A DNA stretch of 64,000 nucleotides from DASQZT01 sp963728965. GTDB taxonomy: Bacteria > Acidobacteriota > Terriglobia > Bryobacterales > Bryobacteraceae. The stretch lies in assembly GCA_963728965.1 (NCBI GenBank), contig CAVSMH010000012.1, positions 1 to 64,000 of the forward strand, given 5' to 3'. This document shows, in pieces, positions 44,777 through 53,167 of the stretch; position 1 is the stretch's first letter, and the number at the start of each line of letters is the position of its first letter. The notes beneath the pieces were generated by a model that was given only the letters and a program-made list of their open reading frames with translations, searched no databases and was not told where the DNA came from. The position numbers and the translations under genes are program-made.

Positions 44777-45996
44777 ATCTTTTTCGACCTTCTCTCCAAA
44801 ATCGCTTTGAGTGCCCAAAGGTCCTTGTATCCCATGATGCGCCGGGAGCTTTTCTCCGTTGCCAGGAATGAGCTTGCCACCCAGCGCTGCACCATCTTGC
44901 CGTCCTTCCAGCGGCTCACTCGATTGGTCCGCATGCAAACGCCGGCGTGCGCGCTCTCAATCACGTTGGTGGTAGCCAAGCAGCGGTGGAGTGAAGTCGG
45001 AACGTCGAGCCGGTTGATCGTGAAGCACTCCTCCAGTCCCTCCAGCAGGCTGGCTGCCGCGGCCGGGCACTCTCTTTCGAGCCATTCCGACAGCTTCCGG
45101 ATTTTCGCCATTCCCTCCTTGTGCCCTAGTTTCCAGGCGGCCTTCAGCAGCGCTTTGACTTGCTCCTTCTGATCTTCCGCCACCCGATCCACCACGTTCC
45201 GCAGCTTATGTTGCCTGCAGCGCTGAATGTGATTCTGCGCCCCGAACACGGCCTTAATCGCTGTGCGCAGTGCCTTCGAACCGTCGATCACAAACAGCCG
45301 CTTGCGATTGGGATCTACCCCTTGCGCCACCAAGCGCTCCAACAGATCCTTCACCGCCGCGGCATTTTCGGTCGCTCCCTCTTGAATCCCCAGCAGATAT
45401 TTCCGACCCTCCACATCCACGCCCACCGCGCCGATAATGCAGTGGTCGCCGAAGGCCATGCCGTCGATGTAGATGATCAGCAAGTCCATTTCGTCAAATC
45501 GCCTGGCGGTCAACTCCTCGAGTTGCTTTTCCGCCGCGGTGATCGTCTCTCGGCTCACGCTGCTCTTGCCCACCCCGACCGTCTCCGCCATCGCCGGGAT
45601 GACGTGCTCATACTGACGCGTGCTCACGCCGCGCATCAGCAAGTCGAGCATGCGAGCCCCCATACCCGCCCGATCCTGCATCGCCACATAGGCCGGAACC
45701 GGAACCTCCTTGCCCTTGCCTTTGCCCTTTCGTCGAAGCCGCGGCTTGTTCACCGGCAGCTTCCGATCCCGCAGGTAGACAGTCCCGTTCTGAGTTCCAT
45801 GCCACCCGATATCCCCATTCCGCAGCTTGCCTTGACTCGGCTCGCCGGCCACCTGCTGCGCCGAGAGCTTCAGCACAGCCTCGATTGTGACCCGACCGGC
45901 CACGTCAATCAGCTCCTCAACAGCCATCCGGGATTGCTCGATCAGTTCCACCATCGGCAGCAGAAACTGGCCGTTGCGGCTCAGAAACTCGGTCAA
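44755..45996 (-). CDS. IS256-family (mutator-type) transposase, C-terminal tail replaced
   Basis: This 413-residue DDE transposase contains LLIIYIDGMAFGDHCIIGAVG (Asp), RLFVIDGSKALRTAI (Asp), QRCRQHKLRNVVDR and TTNVIESAHAGVCMRTNRVS (Glu). The start is TTG at 45996; an ATG at 45954 is an alternative. The ISL3 insertion falls in the last codons: the present tail KKMVRLPKV is written by the ISL3 repeat. The original would have ended a few residues further as KKMLRRSRR. The catalytic core is untouched. Confidence 0.9.
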   Translation of the reverse strand: MTEFLSRNGQFLLPMVELIEQSRMAVEELIDVAGRVTIEAVLKLSAQQVAGEPSQGKLRNGDIGWHGTQNGTVYLRDRKLPVNKPRLRRKGKGKGKEVPVPAYVAMQDRAGMGARMLDLLMRGVSTRQYEHVIPAMAETVGVGKSSVSRETITAAEKQLEELTARRFDEMDLLIIYIDGMAFGDHCIIGAVGVDVEGRKYLLGIQEGATENAAAVKDLLERLVAQGVDPNRKRLFVIDGSKALRTAIKAVFGAQNHIQRCRQHKLRNVVDRVAEDQKEQVKALLKAAWKLGHKEGMAKIRKLSEWLERECPAAAASLLEGLEECFTINRLDVPTSLHRCLATTNVIESAHAGVCMRTNRVSRWKDGKMVQRWVASSFLATEKSSRRIMGYKDLWALKAILERRSKKMVRLPKV

Positions 45997-46189
45997 GTTG
46001 TCGTTCGTTCGCCTTTCCTGACGAAGCGATGGTGTGATAGTTTCGTTTCACGGCGGTTCTCCTTTCCAAAGGATTCAGCACCCCGATTCTATGCGAACCG
46101 GGGTTGAACCGCCGCTTCAACTTCCAACTAGACTCGGGCCGCCCTCACCGGGACATTTTTGACTCGCTTGAATCTTGCAAAAAGCTGCT

Positions 46190-46960
46190 GACGGCGCGCG
46201 ACGTCGCCCGCACCTCAGGGGTCACCCAAAACCGGCCATAGAGGGTCACCTCAAAACCGGCCAACGATAAACCGCGATCCAGGACGTTAATCCCGACGCG
46301 AGGGGATACCCTCCGTCGATGTGGGTAACGTCTTGAACGAAGAGAAAAAACAGCAAGCCATCGCGCTGGGGCGACTGGGATGGTCGTTGCGGCGCATCCA
46401 GAAGAGCACAGGCATTCGGCGGGAAACCGCCGCTTCCTATCTGAGGGAGGTTGGGATCGCGTTGCGGCCACCGGGCGCGTGGGGCCGGGCGGCGCCGGCA
46501 AAACCGGCCAACGAAGTGACCACCGACCCTGGACCATCCGGCCCGGCCCATGAGGAGAGCGCCGATCCGGTCTCCGCAAAACCGGCCAATGAAGTGACCG
46601 CCGACTTTGGCGCGGAGTTGGCGGGCCGCAGTCCGTCGTCAAGCGTCTGCGAGATCCATCGAGAAGCCATCGAGGTTGGCCTCTCCCGCGGTCGCAACGC
46701 GGTGGCCATCTTCCAGGACCTGGTCGATGTCCACGGCTTCAGCGGCGGATACAGTTGGGCGGCAAGGTCAAGAAAGAAGTGGACGACAGCAGAGCAGCTT
46801 CCAGTGACCGATTACCGCCTCAGCACGCGCCGTTTGGGAGCGGGAGCACGCGCCGATGGCGTTGTTGTTTTCGAGCGGCCCGCGTTCAAGCAGGCCAATG
46901 AAACGTATCCGTCAGACCAAGCTCATCTTTTCAGGCGGTCCGCACGTTTGATGAAGTGGG
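46190..46960 (+). mobile_element. Truncated IS21-family element
   Basis: Two direct repeats of the type GTCACC-TC-AAAACCGGCCA lie near 46212-46264, as at an IS21 end. They are followed by the start of an istA gene. No istB or opposite end is found; an IS66 element replaces the rest. Limits are approximate. Confidence 0.6.
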
Positions 46961-47007
46961 AGTGTGGACAACCAAGCACAACGATCAGGGCGGCGGAGAA
47001 GCCATGA
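46321..47007 (+). pseudogene. istA fragment (IS21 family)
   Basis: Residues 1-~50 are the IstA helix-turn-helix (QAIALGRLGWSLRRIQKSTG, IRRETAASYLREVG). Residues ~110-145 match the following IstA segment (EIHREAIEVGLSRGRNAVAI, FQDLVDVHGFSGGYSWA). After that the frame is meaningless and the DDE core is absent. The linker carries two near-identical 24-base copies of the end repeat (from 46497 and 46575) that encode AKPANEVT twice. Confidence 0.75.
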
Positions 47008-47299
47008 AGAAGCCAACCGTTTGGCAGTCGAATGTGAAACCAGTGGTCTCAGCCAACGGGAATTCTGCGAGCAGCGCGGCGTGCCGCTGAAAACGTTGGC
47101 CCGGTATCTGACCCGATATCGACGGGAGCAGCGTGGTGAGAAGCCGATGCCACAGTGGGTTGCTGTCGAGGTGGCGGCGAAGCGCGGCGATCCTGCCGAG
47201 TTGTCGATCGTTTGTGCTGGCGGGCGGCGGATTGAGGTCAGGCGGGGCTTTGACGCGGAAACGTTGCAACGTTTGGTAACAGCGTTGGAGCGGGCATAG
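46964..47299 (+). CDS. tnpA: IS66 accessory protein TnpA
   Basis: A 111-residue product with a helix-turn-helix (ETSGLSQREFCEQRGVPLKT, LARYLTRYRRE), typical of the IS66 first gene. GTG start. Its stop is one base before the tnpB ATG. It probably contributes DNA binding. Confidence 0.82.
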   Translation: MDNQAQRSGRRRSHEEANRLAVECETSGLSQREFCEQRGVPLKTLARYLTRYRREQRGEKPMPQWVAVEVAAKRGDPAELSIVCAGGRRIEVRRGFDAETLQRLVTALERA

Positions 47300-47300
47300 C

Positions 47301-47696
47301 ATGTTCGGCTGGGGATCGGCCACCCGGATTTATCTGGCCGCGGGCGCGACGGACATGCGGAAAAGCTTTGACGGACTCTATGGCCTGGTGCGGGACCGGT
47401 TGGAATTGGATCCGCTGAGCGGGCACGTCTTCCTGTTTTCAAATGCACAGCGGAATCGCATGAAGTTGATCTACTGGGATGGCAGCGGACTATGGGTATG
47501 CGCGAAACGGCTCGAAAGAGGATGTTTTCGTTGGCCTGCGGCGGAGGCGGGGCAGACCAAGATCGTGCTCAGCCACGAAGAGATGGCGTTGCTGGTGGGA
47601 GGGATTGACTTAGCGGGAAGCCGGCGCCGAGCGTGGTTTCGGAAGATCGCCGGCGAAGAGACCCAGGCGCAAAAGGTGTCGCCGGATAAAACATAA
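47301..47696 (+). CDS. tnpB: IS66 accessory protein TnpB (Orf2)
   Basis: The 131-residue product has the IS66 Orf2 signature ATDMRKSFDGLYGLVRDRL, HVFLFSNAQRNRMKLIYWDG and GLWVCAKRLERGCFRWP. The C-terminal ~25 residues are slightly longer than usual. Required for transposition in studied IS66 elements; exact role unknown. Confidence 0.9.
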   Translation: MFGWGSATRIYLAAGATDMRKSFDGLYGLVRDRLELDPLSGHVFLFSNAQRNRMKLIYWDGSGLWVCAKRLERGCFRWPAAEAGQTKIVLSHEEMALLVGGIDLAGSRRRAWFRKIAGEETQAQKVSPDKT

Positions 47697-47717
47697 TCAT
47701 CTATAATTGTTTTACTC

Positions 47718-49250
47718 ATGTTGGCTGCCGCGCCGCCTGTCATCGACCCCTCCGATCCCGCGGCTGTAGTGGAGTTAAAGCGGCAACTGCAATTCGCCCA
47801 CCTGAAGATTCAGCTCTTAGAAGAACGGTTGCGGCTCGAACGGATTCATAAGTACGGCCCTGCCAGCGAGAAGCTCAACAACACACAACTGGAATTGCTG
47901 GAACAGGAACCCGGTGTCAGCAATCGGGAAGTTATCGCCGAAAGTGAGCGCGAACCGCTGCCGGCAGCGGCGCCGTTGCAACCCAGGCGCAGACGGCGGC
48001 ATCCTGGACGGCAGGCATTACCGGCCAATCTGGCGCGGGTAGAACGCGTAATCCCCGGCTCGCCGGAACAGTCACACTGTGCCCACTGTGGCGAGCCGAC
48101 CGAAGTCATTGGCTATGAGCAGAGCGAGCAACTGGATGTGGAGCCGGCCAAGTATTTCGTGTTGGTGGTCAAGCGCGAGAAGCGCGGTTGCTGCGGATGC
48201 CACCGGGGTGTGGTCACAGCTCCGGCCCCGGCACGGATCATCGAAAAGAGTCTGGTCAGCGATCGGGTGGTGATCGACACGGTGATCGCCAAGTATTGCG
48301 ATCATCTCCCGCTCTATCGGCAAAGCGCCATGTTGGAACGGGAGACGGGCGTGGAGATCAGCAGGGCCACGCTGGACGGTTGGGTGATGACGGTGGGACA
48401 ACTGCTGATTCCGTTGACGAGCGTAATGCGGAACGAGCTATTGGGCGAAGGATACATTCAAGCGGATGAAACGCCGGTGGATGTACAGATGCACGACCGA
48501 AGTGGGAGCAATCATCAAGCTTATCTCTGGCAATATGGCAGGCCCGGCGGCAGCGTGGTGTTTGAATTTCAGATGGGCAGGGGAAGGGCGGGGCCGAAAC
48601 AGTTCTTGGAAGAATTCGGGGGGATATTACAGACCGACGGCTACATCGCTTACGAAAAGGTCGGCGGGCCGAAGATGGTCCATGTGGCCTGTTGGGCGCA
48701 TGCGCGCCGAGGTCTGTTTGAGGCCCACGAATTGGCGCCCGGCGAGACTGTTGCCAAGGCGATTGTGGAACGTATTGACGAGTTGTTCGCCATCGATCGC
48801 GCGGCGCGGGAGAAGGCTTACGATTTGGCTGCGCGCCATGAATTGCGAGCCCTGCACGCGCCCAAACTGCTTCGTATCATCAAGGAACAATTGGATGCCG
48901 CGCTGCAGCACGCGTTGCCTGCCAGCAAGCTGGGGAAAGCGGTAGCTTACGTACTCGGACAATGGCCGCGACTGGAGATCTTTCTCCAACATCCGGAAGT
49001 GGAACTGAGCAACAACCTGGCTGAGAATTCGATGCGTGGCGTCGCGATCGGCAGGAAGAACTGGATCCACATTGGGAGTCCAACGGCGGGACCACGTATT
49101 GCCGCCATCTTATCGGTCACGGAAAGCTGCCGCCGCCTGGGGGTTCCCATCCGTGAATATCTGGCGGCTATCCTTCCCGGCTTGGCCGACGTCCGCGTTC
49201 AGAAACTGGCTAACCTTACCCCAGCTGCCTGGGCTGCGCGCAGGCGTTGA
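47718..49250 (+). CDS. tnpC: IS66 transposase TnpC
   Basis: This 510-residue transposase has an N-terminal leucine-zipper-like helix (FAHLKIQLLEERLRLERI), a zinc-finger-like segment (HCAHCGEPTEVIGYE) and a DDE core. The core reads GYIQADETPVDV (Asp), LQTDGYIAYEKVGG (Asp) and LAENSMRGVAIGRKNWIHIG (Glu), and the IS66 C-terminal domain closes it. All features are intact. Confidence 0.93.
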   Translation: MLAAAPPVIDPSDPAAVVELKRQLQFAHLKIQLLEERLRLERIHKYGPASEKLNNTQLELLEQEPGVSNREVIAESEREPLPAAAPLQPRRRRRHPGRQALPANLARVERVIPGSPEQSHCAHCGEPTEVIGYEQSEQLDVEPAKYFVLVVKREKRGCCGCHRGVVTAPAPARIIEKSLVSDRVVIDTVIAKYCDHLPLYRQSAMLERETGVEISRATLDGWVMTVGQLLIPLTSVMRNELLGEGYIQADETPVDVQMHDRSGSNHQAYLWQYGRPGGSVVFEFQMGRGRAGPKQFLEEFGGILQTDGYIAYEKVGGPKMVHVACWAHARRGLFEAHELAPGETVAKAIVERIDELFAIDRAAREKAYDLAARHELRALHAPKLLRIIKEQLDAALQHALPASKLGKAVAYVLGQWPRLEIFLQHPEVELSNNLAENSMRGVAIGRKNWIHIGSPTAGPRIAAILSVTESCRRLGVPIREYLAAILPGLADVRVQKLANLTPAAWAARRR

Positions 49251-49329
49251 AGCCGGCCCATCCTGTAGTTGATTGCGCGACTACCTTGCTTCGCTACGCC
49301 AAACTCCTCTAACCTTCTATTCAGCGCAT

Positions 49330-49701
49330 TCATTCCGGCACGCTGCCGGCTGGGCTGCATCCCGTGGCTGAGCGGCGCGGGTTTTTCGCCAGTAAAACAG
49401 AGGCTCTCAGTTGTTCCTCCAAGCACGACTGCGGGCTCGCACCATGTGGGTTGCCAGAACTGCCGCGGCGGAGCATCTCATAGCGGAAACGATTACGAAT
49501 TTTCTGCGAGAAATATCTGCCCTTCGACGCGGCCGCGACAAACTCGTGGTACACGGTCACGGGGCAGTCGAAGAACCGATAGATTTTGCCGTCCTGGAAC
49601 CTCAAGTAGAGTTGTTGCACGCCGGCCCGATAGGCCGCCGATGAGAATAGGCCTGACTCGACAGGGATCCACTCCACTACGCTAATCACGGCCATAGGCA
49701 T
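49330..49701 (-). CDS. KTSC-domain protein
   Basis: Residues 1-~80 form a KTSC domain: VVEWIPVESGLFSSAAYRAG, LYLRFQDGKIYRFFDCPVTV and ASKGRYFSQKIRNRFRYEML. The domain is named for its resemblance to the C-terminus of a lysyl-tRNA synthetase; function unknown. The extra ~40 residues after it are low-complexity and probably run into IS66-derived DNA. ATG at 49701 or 49695. Confidence 0.75.
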   Translation of the reverse strand: MPMAVISVVEWIPVESGLFSSAAYRAGVQQLYLRFQDGKIYRFFDCPVTVYHEFVAAASKGRYFSQKIRNRFRYEMLRRGSSGNPHGASPQSCLEEQLRASVLLAKNPRRSATGCSPAGSVPE

Positions 49702-49866
49702 CTACTCACAGAGTACGCCGGTGTCCCGACCCGCGCCAATCCTGTGGTTGCTCTGACGCTTACAATGAAACCCTGTTTCTGCAGATGGCCGAGTCCGGCG
49801 CCGTTGACAAGCCGGCCCTGGCCCCAGTCGGTTTTGGTATCAGCACCTTTCGAGGAGGATCCGCGT

Positions 49867-50115
49867 ATGGCGCCGGAGAGAACAACCCGCATCAATAGGC
49901 CGGAAGAAGAGCCGGAACATCAGCACCCCGAGACGGGGCCTGAGGGCACGAGCGAAATTGAAGAGCCGAGGTCGACAGGATTCGGAGCGCGACTCCGACA
50001 ACTGGTGGCTCAATCGAGAGAGGGCGCATCGCATCCCAAGCCCGCACTTTTTGGCCAAGTTTTTACCAATTTGCAAGTGAGTTGCAGGTCTGCCCCGTGT
50101 GGCCTAACTCATTAA
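49867..50115 (+). CDS. Small hypothetical protein
   Basis: An 82-residue, strongly charged, Glu/Pro-rich product (PEEEPEHQHPETGPEGTSEI, then STGFGARLRQLVAQSREGA). The ATG at 49867 has a good GAGGAGGA site 7 bases upstream. No domain is recognised and the last ~20 residues look non-coding. The preceding frame (49760-49890) also reads as protein (MAESGAVDKPALAPVGFGIS) without a start. The whole may be the edge of a lost gene. Confidence 0.35.
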   Translation: MAPERTTRINRPEEEPEHQHPETGPEGTSEIEEPRSTGFGARLRQLVAQSREGASHPKPALFGQVFTNLQVSCRSAPCGLTH

Positions 50116-50143
50116 GGAGAACAACTACTTTAGAATCAAAGGC

Positions 50144-50236
<93 letters not shown>

Positions 50237-50358
50237 GGATTCAGAATAGTCGGTACGAGCATCGTACCACAGGAGTTCCTGTAGGCGCGATGCAGGTCCG
50301 GTGCGGCGCGGCGGACGGTTGCCACACCGCCTTCACGGGTGCCCTTACCGGAACCAGA

Positions 50359-51021
50359 TCACGCGGCGGCGCCGTCTGCCGGGGGGACTTCCGCGACGGG
50401 TGTATGCAAGGCAGGCGAATGGCCGATAGTGATGGCTCGCAACAGGCTCCACGTGGTGGGGCCCATCGTTCCCAGGTAGATATGTCCGATCAGGAAAGCG
50501 AGGAACAGGTACGCTCCCAGCGTGTGCAGCGGGCCCAGCACCCACAGGCCGCCGACGCGGTGGAAGATCTGCGGCCAGCGATCGCAGCCCCACAGGAGCA
50601 CCCCGGTCACGATCTGACCCGGCAACAGCACGTTCAGCAACGCCAGGTAGGTGATCTTCTGGAGCGAGTTCAGTTTGCGGAGCGGGTCCGTCTCCATGGG
50701 GTGGTGCTCTCCGCGGAAGATGCCATAGAAGTAGAAGCGGGCCTGGCGCACCGCCGCTCCCGTGAAGTCTTCCATGCGCGGCAGAAAGTGATGGTATTTT
50801 TCCGCGGTGACGTGATAGAAGAGACCCAGGAAGGCGTTCCCGATCAGGGCAAAGCCGATCCAGAAATGCCAGGTTACCGCCCTCCCCAAGCCGAAGAGAG
50901 GAAAGCGGTCCGGGTAGTGGATGGAAAAGCCGGTGACGAGCAGTACAATCATCGCCGCCGCCTGAAGCCAATGCCAGACCCGTTCGTGCAGGGAATATAA
51001 GGAGAATTGCGCCGGTTTCAT
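50359..51021 (-). CDS. Cytochrome b561/formate-dehydrogenase-gamma-like membrane subunit
   Basis: A 220-residue four-helix membrane protein has candidate haem-ligand histidines in LHERVWHWLQ, TWHFWIGFAL, PLHTLGAYLF and LIGHIYLG. It should carry electrons between the quinone pool and the adjacent octaheme cytochrome. The ATG overlaps the cytochrome c stop (ATGA), so the two are translationally coupled. It is the last gene of a three-gene operon. Confidence 0.85.
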   Translation of the reverse strand: MKPAQFSLYSLHERVWHWLQAAAMIVLLVTGFSIHYPDRFPLFGLGRAVTWHFWIGFALIGNAFLGLFYHVTAEKYHHFLPRMEDFTGAAVRQARFYFYGIFRGEHHPMETDPLRKLNSLQKITYLALLNVLLPGQIVTGVLLWGCDRWPQIFHRVGGLWVLGPLHTLGAYLFLAFLIGHIYLGTMGPTTWSLLRAITIGHSPALHTPVAEVPPADGAAA

Positions 51022-53150
51022 ATCCGTCCTCTCAGAAAACTCAGCAAACGCAACGTGCCGTGCAACAGCACCAGAAGCAGGGCGGCCCACACGGAAGCCC
51101 ATCCGAGGGACTCCACCCAGGAGACCCGGCTGTCGCCCACGATGTAGAACGATCCGAGGAGCGGGCGGTTGTCGAAGGTGGGCTCCTTGCCGCCATAGTT
51201 GATGACATTTACGCGTTTGCCGCCGAAGATCACTGGCGCACCGCGGGGCACGAAGGTGTTCAGGTCGAGCGGCCGATGCAGGATGCTGTTTTGGGAGTGG
51301 CAGGCCGTGCAATCCCGAATGGCCTGTTTCTTTCCTACGATGCTGTGGCTCATGGCCCAGGGCACGACGTCCACGCGCAGCTCGGCTTCGGCGACGCCGG
51401 CATGCTGCTCGAGCAGCCCTTTGACCAGGGCGATCTTTTCGGGCGTGTTGTAGACCGCCTGCGGAATATCGATCAGGCCGATTTCGTCGCCGAATGCCTT
51501 GACGATCTCCGGGCGATAGACAAACTCCCCATCGCTGTCGCGCCCGCCGAAGAACGCCTGCTGAAGCTGCCATGTGAACACCGGGTGGCCGGCGCGCTTG
51601 TCGAACCAGTAGACGCCGGTAATCAGGTTGGTGGGCCGGATCTGCTGCCGCTGGTACTTGTCCGGCGTAGGAATGTATGCCGGAAGAAAGCCGGTCACCT
51701 CGGATTCCGAATCGGTGATGCCGCCGTCGATGCCCCGAAACGTAATCCGGCTGGTGCCGGTGTCCATGAGAAAGCCCCAATCGACGCTGCGATAGGCCCA
51801 GAAGTGGACGGCCGGGAGATGGCAGGTCTGGCACGCGAGCGTCTGAAGGTGGCGGTCGCGGTAGGGGAGGAAGGCATGACCGGTGGCCGCATCGTGGCAA
51901 TCGCCGCAGCCGCGCATGGTGTTGTGCCGGGTGAGGTTGACGGTTTCCGGAGGGATGTTGCCGCGGGCGAAATTATGGTCGGGATGGCGGAGATAGACCG
52001 CGACGTCTTCGCCGCGGGGCCGGTACCGCAGCGCCTTGGATGTGTCCTCGTGAAGCATCCGGCCGGGATTGTTGGGTGCGAAGTGACAGTCGATGCAGAT
52101 CAGGCCCTTGGCGGCGTGAACATCCCAGGGCCAGGGCATCTTCTCTTTGCCGATGATGGTGGGGGACACGGTGTCGCGGATCTCGGCGCCGTTATACACC
52201 CAGCCGGCCTTTTCGGTGCCGCGCAGGATATCAGCATGCTGGATGGGCTGAATGGTGGTGGTGTTCCGCGCCGTGAAACCGTGGCACATGGCGCAGTTTT
52301 CCAGGTTGGGATCGGAGAGATCGAGCAGTTCCGGCTTGACCGTCCCATCGGGCTGAAATGCCGCGCGATTGTAACGGAAGCTTCCGTTGTCGGCCTCGGT
52401 GACGATTCCGGTGTCGGCGAGGGTGGCGTTGTTGGCCCAGCGGAAGTTTCCCTTCGACATCTGCTCCCGACGGGCGCCGCGGCTGGCCTTGGGAACGTGG
52501 CAGAGAAAGCAATCGCCTTCCGCGATTCCGCTCTTCTGCCAATCCCAGGCGACGACCCGGCCCAGGTTGCGGTCGCGGATGGTGTAGCTGGGGTCGAGCG
52601 GACCATCGGGATGCGCATCCGGCCCGAGCAGGCGCCGTCCCTTCAGGTCGTACTCGGAAATGCCGCCGCCGGTGTGGCAGCCGCCGCATTTGGTCAGCCA
52701 CTCGGGCTGGCTCAGGTCCGCCTGGGAGGCCTCCTGAATATCCGGGTGAGTCAATTGCCGGTTGGGAATGATGGAGAATTTCCCGAACATGCCGGGGGAG
52801 GAATTGAAGGCGGCAACGCCGTGCGACGACAGCAGTTGCCGGTCCATCTCGCTCTTGCCCTGCTGGAAGTGGAAGCTGTCGGTGATGAAGTCGTAGTCGT
52901 GGCAGCGGTCGCCGCAGGTCTGCCGGGTGCTGATGGGCTTGCCCGTGTCGAGCACGTTGCGGCCGCCCTCGTCTTTGAGTGTGACGGCCGGATGCGCCAA
53001 TTTTGCGGGTGCCGGCGGTTCGGGCCGGATATCGCCAACGCCCGCGACCAGCGGCAAAACGAAGGCGAGGAGAGACGCGGCAATCCACAGGGCCGGAGAT
53101 GACACTCGCCCCTTCCTCTCCGCGCGGAGAGCGATTCCGAATATTTTCAT
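51018..53150 (-). CDS. Octaheme c-type cytochrome, membrane-anchored
   Basis: A 710-residue exported cytochrome has an N-terminal hydrophobic leader (WIAASLLAFVLPLVAGVG) and a C-terminal TM helix (ASVWAALLLVLLHGTLRLL). Haem motifs in order: CGDRCH (CX3CH), CGGCH, CFLCH, CAMCH, CIDCH, CGDCH, CQTCH and CTACH, so eight haems with a non-standard first one. The first reads CHDYDFITDSFHFQQG, with nearby His residues as possible distal ligands. It resembles octaheme tetrathionate-reductase-type cytochromes only generally; substrate unknown. Coupled to the cytochrome b gene downstream and 17 bases from the binding-protein gene upstream. Confidence 0.85.
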   Translation of the reverse strand: MKIFGIALRAERKGRVSSPALWIAASLLAFVLPLVAGVGDIRPEPPAPAKLAHPAVTLKDEGGRNVLDTGKPISTRQTCGDRCHDYDFITDSFHFQQGKSEMDRQLLSSHGVAAFNSSPGMFGKFSIIPNRQLTHPDIQEASQADLSQPEWLTKCGGCHTGGGISEYDLKGRRLLGPDAHPDGPLDPSYTIRDRNLGRVVAWDWQKSGIAEGDCFLCHVPKASRGARREQMSKGNFRWANNATLADTGIVTEADNGSFRYNRAAFQPDGTVKPELLDLSDPNLENCAMCHGFTARNTTTIQPIQHADILRGTEKAGWVYNGAEIRDTVSPTIIGKEKMPWPWDVHAAKGLICIDCHFAPNNPGRMLHEDTSKALRYRPRGEDVAVYLRHPDHNFARGNIPPETVNLTRHNTMRGCGDCHDAATGHAFLPYRDRHLQTLACQTCHLPAVHFWAYRSVDWGFLMDTGTSRITFRGIDGGITDSESEVTGFLPAYIPTPDKYQRQQIRPTNLITGVYWFDKRAGHPVFTWQLQQAFFGGRDSDGEFVYRPEIVKAFGDEIGLIDIPQAVYNTPEKIALVKGLLEQHAGVAEAELRVDVVPWAMSHSIVGKKQAIRDCTACHSQNSILHRPLDLNTFVPRGAPVIFGGKRVNVINYGGKEPTFDNRPLLGSFYIVGDSRVSWVESLGWASVWAALLLVLLHGTLRLLSFLRGRI

Positions 53151-53167
53151 AGTATTCGCCTGAGCGG

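Larger units (their letters stand above)
43306..46146 (-). mobile_element. IS256-family element, carrying a nested ISL3
   Basis: The ends are long inverted repeats sharing GAGGGCG, TAGTTGGAAGT and GCGGCGGT (left 43306-43345, right 46107-46146). The 8-bp duplication ACCGGGAC flanks it exactly at 43298-43305 and 46147-46154. Without the nested ISL3 and one copy of its duplication it is ~1.45 kb, normal for IS256. Confidence 0.93.
46950..49330 (+). mobile_element. IS66-family element (approximate limits)
   Basis: Three consecutive genes tnpA, tnpB and tnpC in the standard IS66 order. I could not identify its inverted repeats or target duplication, so limits are given around the genes. It inserted into, or recombined with, the IS21 fragment. 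Confidence 0.8.

Noticed and set aside
49251..49300. GTAGT/ACTAC dyad after tnpC as IS66 terminus
   Set aside because: No matching inverted sequence was found upstream of tnpA, so it cannot be called the element end.
51022..51900. Long N-terminal extension of the cytochrome b frame
   Set aside because: It overlaps the octaheme cytochrome gene in another frame; the cytochrome b proper starts at 51021 with MKPAQF.
51060..53102. A 680-codon plus-strand frame opposite the octaheme cytochrome
   Set aside because: No domain or signal; it mirrors the minus-strand gene that has eight haem motifs.
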